NCBI GenBank assembly: GCA_951217055.1
Contig: OX578280.1
Span: forward strand, 43,465,882 to 43,529,881
Source: Gerris lacustris
Taxonomy: Eukaryota; Arthropoda; Insecta; Hemiptera; Gerridae
Reading direction: 5' to 3'
DNA length: 64,000 nt
In this document: in pieces, positions 56,480-64,000 of the stretch
Layout of the letters: each line of letters begins with the position of its first letter
Position numbering within the stretch: position 1 is the first letter of the stretch
Notes under the pieces: generated by a model
Told to the model about the DNA's origin: nothing
Databases searched by the model: none
Seen by the model: the letters and a program-made list of their open reading frames with translations, nothing else
Translations under genes and position numbers: made by a program

Positions 56480-56850
56480 ATTTTGCTTCTGAGCTTATCG
56501 GAAATAGCGAAAGCATTGTGATCAGTATCTAGAACGACTCTTTACTATCACCGAATTGAATAATCCGTTTCAGATAGTAAAAAAAAATTTTTGTTTTCGT
56601 GTCTCTTTATCGTTTAACATCTTTAAAAACTACTCGTCCATTTTTAATGGAATTTTGATGGTAATTGACAATTAGGCCATTGTTGGCTCCATATTAATTT
56701 TAACTTTCAGCGCCCATTCTTTATCTTCCGCATGCGCACGCTTTTTTGGGGAAAAATCAAATTTCGTAAGCAAAACGTGATTTTAGTACGCGAGGAAGCT
56801 ATGTACCATACTAATTGGAATACCATTTTTAATTGTAATATTTATTATTA
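56480..56850. repeat. Short derivative of the 10.5-12.1 kb repeat
   Basis: 'gagcttatcggaaatagcg', 'aaaaactactcg..ccatttttaatggaattt', 'aggccattgttggctccata' and 'gaggaagctatgtaccata' match, in order, 10471-, 10648-, 10701- and 12070-. The middle 1.3 kb is missing. Confidence 0.7.
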
Positions 56851-57027
56851 TTAATTATTTTGTTCATTGTTTCAGGTAAGCTGTGATATGATTTAGACAT
56901 GAAATATAGATGGTCAATTCAGCTCAGATGTGGTATGTCTACTTATTTATAATGTACATATAGTTATAAGCCTATGTCTCTAAACTACATGCATATTTAC
57001 TTACATACTCAATACTCATACACAATC

Positions 57028-57028
<1 letters not shown>

Positions 57029-57114
<86 letters not shown>
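57029..57114. repeat. (TA)n microsatellite
   Basis: About 85 bases of TA. Confidence 0.95.
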
Positions 57115-57116
<2 letters not shown>

Positions 57117-58037
57117 CTGATTGCAGATATATAGTAGAGAGGGAGAATATCGCAATACTCAAAGGGGTCATGCCTCCGAGGCAAATAGATCAATTATTAT
57201 AACTTTAAATTTTGACTCATATGCGAGTTATAATATCATTTTAAACATATATGAGTGAAATAAATAACTAGATAAATAAATAAGTAAATTTAATTAAACC
57301 ACATAAAGCATTTAAAAATATATCGTCTAATACTGGGTTCTATTGATAAACTAGAGTTTTGTTTGATATTTTCATTAAGTTCTTTCTTCGAATGTATTAA
57401 TCAAAAGTTTTCTATTTCTTAATTTTCTTTCCTTTCATAAATAAGTTTTATATACAATGTAGATAGACTGTTTTATGTTTAATCCTTCTTCATGCTTTAA
57501 TGCAGTAAAACTATTTTAGCATCTAGCCAACTAGGTATTTAGGTATTTCTTTTTTAAGTTCTAAATATAAGTTGAATAGCTTCATCAATTCTTTTCCGTT
57601 TCCTGTATTGCTTTATTTTCTGTTCTTTACATCCCATCTTTTCCGCATCCATTGCTTGATTTAAAAGGTTTTATGTTCAACATTTCTGCCTTCCATTATG
57701 TTTTATTGGCATTTTTATTTAGTTTTTATCACTAGACTTTTTGATTTTTCGAACTTTCTCTGCAGCATGGTGTCTGGGGGCACTACTGCCCCAAGTACTG
57801 TGTGATAGTATCGCCAAGTCAAGCTCAGCCGTACCATCCTTTACTGGAAATACCTCAATGGCACTTTGGACCCCCTCTATTATCCAATTAAAGATACTTA
57901 TATGTATAAAATTAATTTTAAATTAGAGAGTATTACAAAATAAGCCATATATTAAAATTCACACCTTTAACCATATTATTTTATAAGATATATGAGTCTA
58001 AAGTGGTGTTATATTAATTGACACCCGTAAAAACCCG

Positions 58038-58038
<1 letters not shown>
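57115..58038. other. No feature recognised
   Basis: AT-rich sequence; the short frame at 57741-57926 lacks domains. Confidence 0.45.

Positions 58039-58040
<2 letters not shown>

Positions 58041-58114
<74 letters not shown>
58041..58114. repeat. (TA)n microsatellite
   Basis: About 74 bases of TA. Confidence 0.95.
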
Positions 58115-58118
<4 letters not shown>

Positions 58119-58369
58119 CTTTTACACACACTCCACGCGGGGCTCATGCTAGGTATTAGTGGCTATGTTTCCTATAATCATGTAGGCCTAGCAATTAAAT
58201 TAAATCCCTAGAAAATAAACGTAGACAAAACCAATTAGACTGGGAAGCCATTGAATAATCATCAACCATAATGGTGCATAAATTTAATTCCAGTGTATTC
58301 TCTCAATACGGCAGTTGCACCAGTAAATATTTAGTAATTCTAGTTTTAGGAAAAATTAATAAAATAATA

Positions 58370-58770
58370 AATACTTAATTTAAAGAGCATTAGTGTGAGG
58401 TTTAAACACTCCAATCTCAAATTAAATCTGTCCACAATTGCTGTCGCCATAACCGCTCAAAGTAAAATTTATTTTAAAAAAAATAAAATTTAGCTCAATG
58501 TAAGGTAGAATCGATGGAGTTACGACAAAAAGTCATAGGACCAAAGTTGTAGATCTTTTAAAATCAGTTACCGCTGGCGCAATCAGCTTGTTGATACGAC
58601 TTACTGTTCAGCCACAATATGCCTCCAAAATATCTTTTAAAGTGCGCCAACTTTAATTTTTTAAGGGGGGTAAAAATATTTTTTTTTAACTTTTCGCATT
58701 TTTCCAGGCGGTTTGGGCCAATTTCCGACCAAACTCAAAAAACCGCGAGTCTCTAGGTGGTCTAAAATTA
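58370..58770 (-). repeat. Antisense partial copy of the 10.5-12.1 kb repeat
   Basis: In reverse complement it matches 10960-11380. Landmarks are 'cacactaatgctctttaaa', 'gtaactgattttaaa.gatct', 'acaactttggtcctatgac' and 'cagtaagtcgtat'. Confidence 0.75.
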
Positions 58771-58924
58771 CCCAAACATTTTGATTAGCGAGTCTGTGGG
58801 GTTTGGTTACGGTGGGTCAACCTAATTCTTTTAGGTTATGTTTTTTATACATTTTTTAAAATAAAATTGTTGATAACTTTGGCTCTACTCAATATTTTTA
58901 GATGAAACCAAGCCTACAAATTGC

Positions 58925-59010
58925 ACATGTTTGCGCTCACCTCAGAAAAAAATCGTTTTAATTTAACCAGTTTTGTGCCTATAAAGTCGGACCAGGGCGA
59001 CAGCCACACA
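58925..59010 (+). repeat. Short dispersed repeat shared with 16240-16330
   Basis: 'ccagttttgtgcctataaag' with 'tcgga' here corresponds in reverse to 'ccgactttataggcccaaaa' followed by 'ctggctaa' near 16262. Small open frames across it give look-alike peptides, but no domain. Confidence 0.6.
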
Positions 59011-59036
59011 TACATACATACGACCGTAAGTATAAA

Positions 59037-60050
<1,014 letters not shown>

Positions 60051-60052
60051 AT

Positions 60053-60115
60053 ATCGTATATTGTATATTGATATTGATATTGATTGATATTGATTATTCG
60101 TATATTGATTTTTCA
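60053..60115. repeat. (attgat)n-like simple repeat
   Basis: 'attgatattgat' units with variants. Confidence 0.8.
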
Positions 60116-60840
60116 GTTTCATTTTAAAGATCTCCCTTTTCAAAAAAGCAATTTAAAGCATTAACAGAAGTTTTAAAATCCAATCCCTTTCAATAGTTAA
60201 TTAGACACAGAAATACATGTTGCACATTTTCAAATCGATTTTAAACTAGGGATTGTTAAATATGTATTACAAGATTTTACCCTGGATTATTTGCGTTTAA
60301 CAATGCAATGCAGTGCAGTGTAGCCACTACTCCGTAGTAAAGTGCGAATAAATTCAATTGCCTTATAAAATATTCAAATTACTCGTCTCCTATCCAAAGT
60401 ATAGACTACAATTGCTATACGTGCTATTCTAAATTATACATGCTATTATTTTTTGCTTGTTTTAAGTATTACATACGTGACTGGTTTATGTTCCCTTGTA
60501 CTTTAAAACTTTAGTAGCAACGTTAAATTGGTGCAATATTTTGTGTATTCCTGTTTCAATATTACTATTTATAATATTCCGCTCGGATTTTCCAATAAAT
60601 ATTCAGTGTTAGTATGCGAGTTGTTTTTCTTTGATTTAAAAATATATATTCATTTATTCATAAAAAATGTATTGTTATTTACTCATTAACTGAATAATCT
60701 AATAAAAATAAAACATGATTGCTCTTGGTATCAAGAGTGCATTAGACGATTTTTTACAAAGGCCAGTGAAATAGTTATAATTGACCTTTACTAAATTTAA
60801 ATATAGTTATATTTTTATTAACTTATTATTTATATTTATC
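60116..60840. other. No feature recognised
   Basis: AT-rich non-coding sequence. Confidence 0.5.
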
Positions 60841-60846
60841 CATTAC

Positions 60847-61008
60847 TAGCTGACCCGGCGAACTTCTTACCGCCTAATAAACAATAATAACATAAGAAAT
60901 GTATAGCTGATACCTTTGAAAAACCTTATAAATGGTTTATTTAGATAAATAATAAGGCAGGCATAAGAGACAGACAGACAAACATTAATTTTTATGTATA
61001 TAGAAGAA
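60847..61008 (+). repeat. Dispersed repeat, 'actagctgacccggcgaac' type
   Basis: It starts 'actagctgacccggcgaac', contains 'gagacagacagacaaacatt' and ends 'atgtatatagaagaatt'. The opening and closing phrases are familiar from a dispersed repeat widespread in insects. The middle is deleted to about 160 bp. The class is not assigned. Confidence 0.55.
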
Positions 61009-61066
61009 TTACATATTTAACTTTTATAAATTATACTATAAAAAATATTGAGTAAGATTAAAATTA

Positions 61067-61091
61067 ACTTGGTGCGTAGGCTTCCACTAAA
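61067..61091 (-). mobile_element. 25-bp PLE 3'-end insertion with 13-bp TSD
   Basis: 'acttggtgcgtaggcttcca' and five further bases lie between two exact copies of aagattaaaatta (61054-61066, 61092-61104). The insert matches the 3' end of the PLE fragment at 27960-28151. Confidence 0.75.
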
Positions 61092-61109
61092 AAGATTAAA
61101 ATTAGAATA

Positions 61110-63170
61110 GTGTGCCAATTTTTATGGCACATAGATTCTTCGCGTCCAATCATTAGGTGTACGGTCACATGAGATTTGGATCTGGATTTGGAATATTAAA
61201 TATGCGTTGGCCGTTGAAATTAATTTGGAACCATCTGGACTATTTTCGAAAAACCATCCACGTTTCTTCAAAATTTTATGAGTACTTTTAAATATTTTAA
61301 TAAAAACATGTTTGTGCACATGCGATAAGGAGCAATGAGTGACACTATCCAAGTATTTCCCTTGAAAATTTCCATTAATTTAAAATATGTAATTAAAATA
61401 TTATAATAGTAAATGTCTCAATTTAATTCTTTCTCCAATTATGACATTATCTGCGATTTAAAAATTCTAAAAGTATTAAACATTCTAGCTTTTAACACAG
61501 AAGTTATTTTCAAATTCTGCTTAATTATATATTTTCACGAGTCATTGATCAAACTCAATCAAGAATCAAAAGTTCTGATGAAATAAATTTTGTATGATGA
61601 ATCTTTAGATTAGTCTTTAAAATTACATCTTATTCGTCAACTGAAAAGAACGCTAATTACATCTAATATTCTAAATCAATTGTCGCTTCTATTCCTCAAA
61701 TATCTCTTCTATAAGGGTGAGGGAGAGGGGGGACTTTAGGAGGTGAAGGGAGGGGGTGAGAAATTATTGTGATGTTTTTGATTTTCTGATTTTATGGATT
61801 GACACGTTTTGAGGTTCCCTAAGGGAAAAAATGTAGTTTTTAAAAATTGTTTCTGTCGTTTGTGCAGAACTGTAGAGCCTATAATACTAGGTTTTCTACT
61901 AGCCGTAGAAAAACATGTCATTAAGCGAAATTTAGCTCCTAACGTGGAAACGGTTTCGACTATTTGTTTAAAAAATGTTAATTTTTTAGTCCTGTTAAAT
62001 AAGAATAATAATAATAAGCTTCACTGGCATCCTTTCCAGGACAGAAGTCTCTCCTTAAGGAGGAAAGACTCAGATTTGAGGTTAGAAAAGTCTTTTCTCT
62101 CCCTTGTCCCATCACTCGTGGTTCCTAGCCACTCTTTTAAAAATACGAATTTAACCATGTAGATTTACATGACTGTACATGTTGTTTACATGTAGTTTTC
62201 CAGTTAGTTAAATTCAGTGTAAGTCGTACCGATATTTTCAAATATTTTTTTTTAAAATAGTAAAATTCTGGAAAAGAGGAAAAACTAAATGCTTAATCTA
62301 ATCCACTAATTAGGGTCGTGTAAATTTATATATTAGGATGTTGTTTTAAAGCCCTTTTCAGTGAGATTTAAGAAAATCCTTGTACAAGGGTTTGGGCCCC
62401 CTTGTCTGCAGCTAGTGATTTTTTCTTTCGTATAGATAGAGTTGGTAGAAGTGGGTGGTTTTTTTTTCTTTTGGTTTGATTGTGATGGTAGTGTGAAGGT
62501 ATTGTGAAAAGAGAAAGGTTAGCCAATGCGATTAGTGTTGAAGCAACAAGTCAACTTCACCATGTATACTTCTTTTTCTTTCAACTAACAACTTTTTTTT
62601 TAAAAAAAATAAAAAAACCTTTTGAAATAAATTTTTATTTAATACTATACATCGTATGGCTCAATCGTAAAGTTCTAACAAGTTCAGTCGTAAAAATCTA
62701 AAAATCTAAAAAAGTTTCAGGGTAATTGATTGTTATTCAACTTTCAAACTTATCGATGTACTTGCTCTGTTACAAAAAAAAGATTTTCCATCAAATAAAA
62801 AATTTCCAAAGAAATGAAAATATTAAAATGTTGTTTTTCAAAGAAATAAATATGTTGAATTTATTTTTTATATATCTTTATTGCATAACATAACTGCAAT
62901 GAATTATATGTTGTAAATTTTAGTGCGGACATTGTTTATTTGGTTTGTGTGATATGAAAAGGTGATAGTTTAGGGACTACCCTTTGTGACGTTGATATAC
63001 TAAAGTAAAGATAGTGAGAGTGAATATAATTCTTTATATAATTAAATAAATAAAATTAAATAATTCATAGCAAAGCTAATAAGGAGGAGTTTATAAAATG
63101 TTTTTCACTTTGATGTTTAATAAATAAATCCCTTTGGCACTGCCTTTTCAGGCGTCGAGAGGGGTTGTAC
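61110..63170. other. No gene supported
   Basis: A 117-codon frame at 61809-62162 and smaller ones have no recognisable domain. A small hairpin 'ctctccttaaggagg' lies near 62051. Confidence 0.4.
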
Positions 63171-63175
63171 TAGAG

Positions 63176-63250
63176 CAGGGGTCTACAATCTTTTTGGTAT
63201 TCGAGCCAAATCTGGATGGTCTATAGCAGGCCGGATGGAGTAAGCAACAC
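63176..63250 (+). mobile_element. Possible hAT left terminus
   Basis: 'caggggtctacaatcttttt' followed by 'cgagccaaatctgg' and 'ggccgg' matches the general shape of hAT ends (CAGGGGT...TTTTT...GGGCCAAAT). I found no matching right end before the window stops. The minus-strand frame at 63402-63620 is not recognisable. Confidence 0.4.
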
Positions 63251-63924
63251 TTATCCATTGGACTTCACAATGTTCAGCAATATTCGGATAAGCACTATCT
63301 ATTTTGGCCAAAATAATTTCAATCAGACTCGTGCTGATCTTTGTTGATGTTTATATGGCATTTGATTATGGAAAGAACTTATAACATTGTGTTGTGTAGG
63401 ATCAATTGTTAACTTTTATTGTGGTACGGCGGCAATCTTTCTTAAGAACTTGAATTGGGTGATTTGGGTGTTGTTTTTCAAACAAATAATATTTTAAACG
63501 ACACATTTTGATTTGCTTCCAAAATACTACATCTTTGAGGAAATCCCACGTGGTTAAATGATTCCCAATTTTACACTCTTTTATTTTTTTAACTTCACTT
63601 GTTTTCTTGCTTGTCTCCAAATCTTGTAGCCTTAATTTGACCCACTTCCCGATTACCTAGAAAGCTGAAACTTACACAGATTATGAATTTCGGATATCAA
63701 TACAATAATCAATTATTAGTTAATATTATACTACAACAAGTGAAATACTTAAATTTATTTTACGTAGCAATACATAAACAGTGTCCATCGTTCTCACCGC
63801 TGGTGCTGCCCTCTTTCTCCATATAAAAGTGGAACTGATAGGGTAAATCATTCCTTCCACTATTTTACTGATTTGTCACCAAATGATTGTCACCAAGTGG
63901 TTGTACCTCCCTGCAGTGCAATTA

Positions 63925-63990
63925 TTGTCTGAGGCACTTATTTCATGCTTAGGAGGTCCTTGGTTCGAGACCCACCCGTCTAGATCGAAG
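63925..63990 (+). repeat. tRNA-like 3' half (SINE or pseudo-tRNA)
   Basis: 'ccttggttcgagacccaccc' contains a good B box (ggttcgagacc) with a paired T arm. The 5' half with an A box is not convincing, and the window ends shortly after. Confidence 0.5.
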
Positions 63991-64000
63991 AATTTTTTAG

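Noticed and set aside
61809..62162. 117-codon frame
   Set aside because: No recognisable domain, no splice or promoter context; left as unassigned.

Overview
This 64 kb window is AT-rich eukaryotic repeat DNA with no convincing host gene. It is most likely from an arthropod, probably an insect with a large, transposon-rich genome. The grounds are degraded non-LTR retrotransposons of the Jockey/I/LOA and RTE-like types common in arthropods, hAT and PIF/Harbinger DNA transposons, Penelope-like elements (PLEs), MITEs and foldback elements, very long (TA)n tracts, and no bacterial gene organisation. I cannot name a species. Almost all open reading frames are short, AT-driven or microsatellite translations.

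Layout. 0.2-3.1 kb: a structured dispersed repeat, a Helentron-like element and a 0.9 kb palindrome. 6.1-9.3 kb: minus-strand LINE remnants split by a hAT element with a perfect 8-bp target duplication. 10.4-12.6 kb: a degenerate dispersed repeat with relatives at 56.5 and 58.4 kb. 13.3-18.8 kb: foldback elements, a tandem duplication and a 1.66 kb palindrome lying inside (TA)n. 19.4-21.5 kb: a second Helentron-like copy carrying a nested SINE and a nested foldback, then a MITE. 22.4-29.3 kb: a minus-strand Jockey/I-type LINE that has received two hAT elements, one MITE-like element and a 192-bp PLE fragment with a hammerhead ribozyme core. 30-38 kb: (TA)n, small hairpins, a duplicated 0.3 kb segment, and two large palindromes, one with two SINEs head to head in its loop. 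39.0-40.8 kb: an RTE-like LINE remnant and a 629-bp Harbinger element. 42-43.7 kb: a PLE reverse transcriptase remnant with an inverted terminal unit, and a MITE. 45.7-50.2 kb: a 5S rRNA fragment, a foldback and minisatellites. 51.9-53.1 kb: a GC-rich retroposed sequence with poly(A) and a 26-bp target duplication. 59.0-60.1 kb: duplicated hairpin/(TA)n units and an interleaved inverted repeat. The last base pairs hold a possible hAT end and a tRNA-like half.

No two genes act together in a pathway here. The interest lies in nesting order, precise target duplications, palindromes that sit in TA microsatellites, and RNA structures (hammerhead core, UUCG-capped hairpin, tRNA-like SINE heads). 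All identifications were made by reading motifs by eye; no alignment or database search was run.
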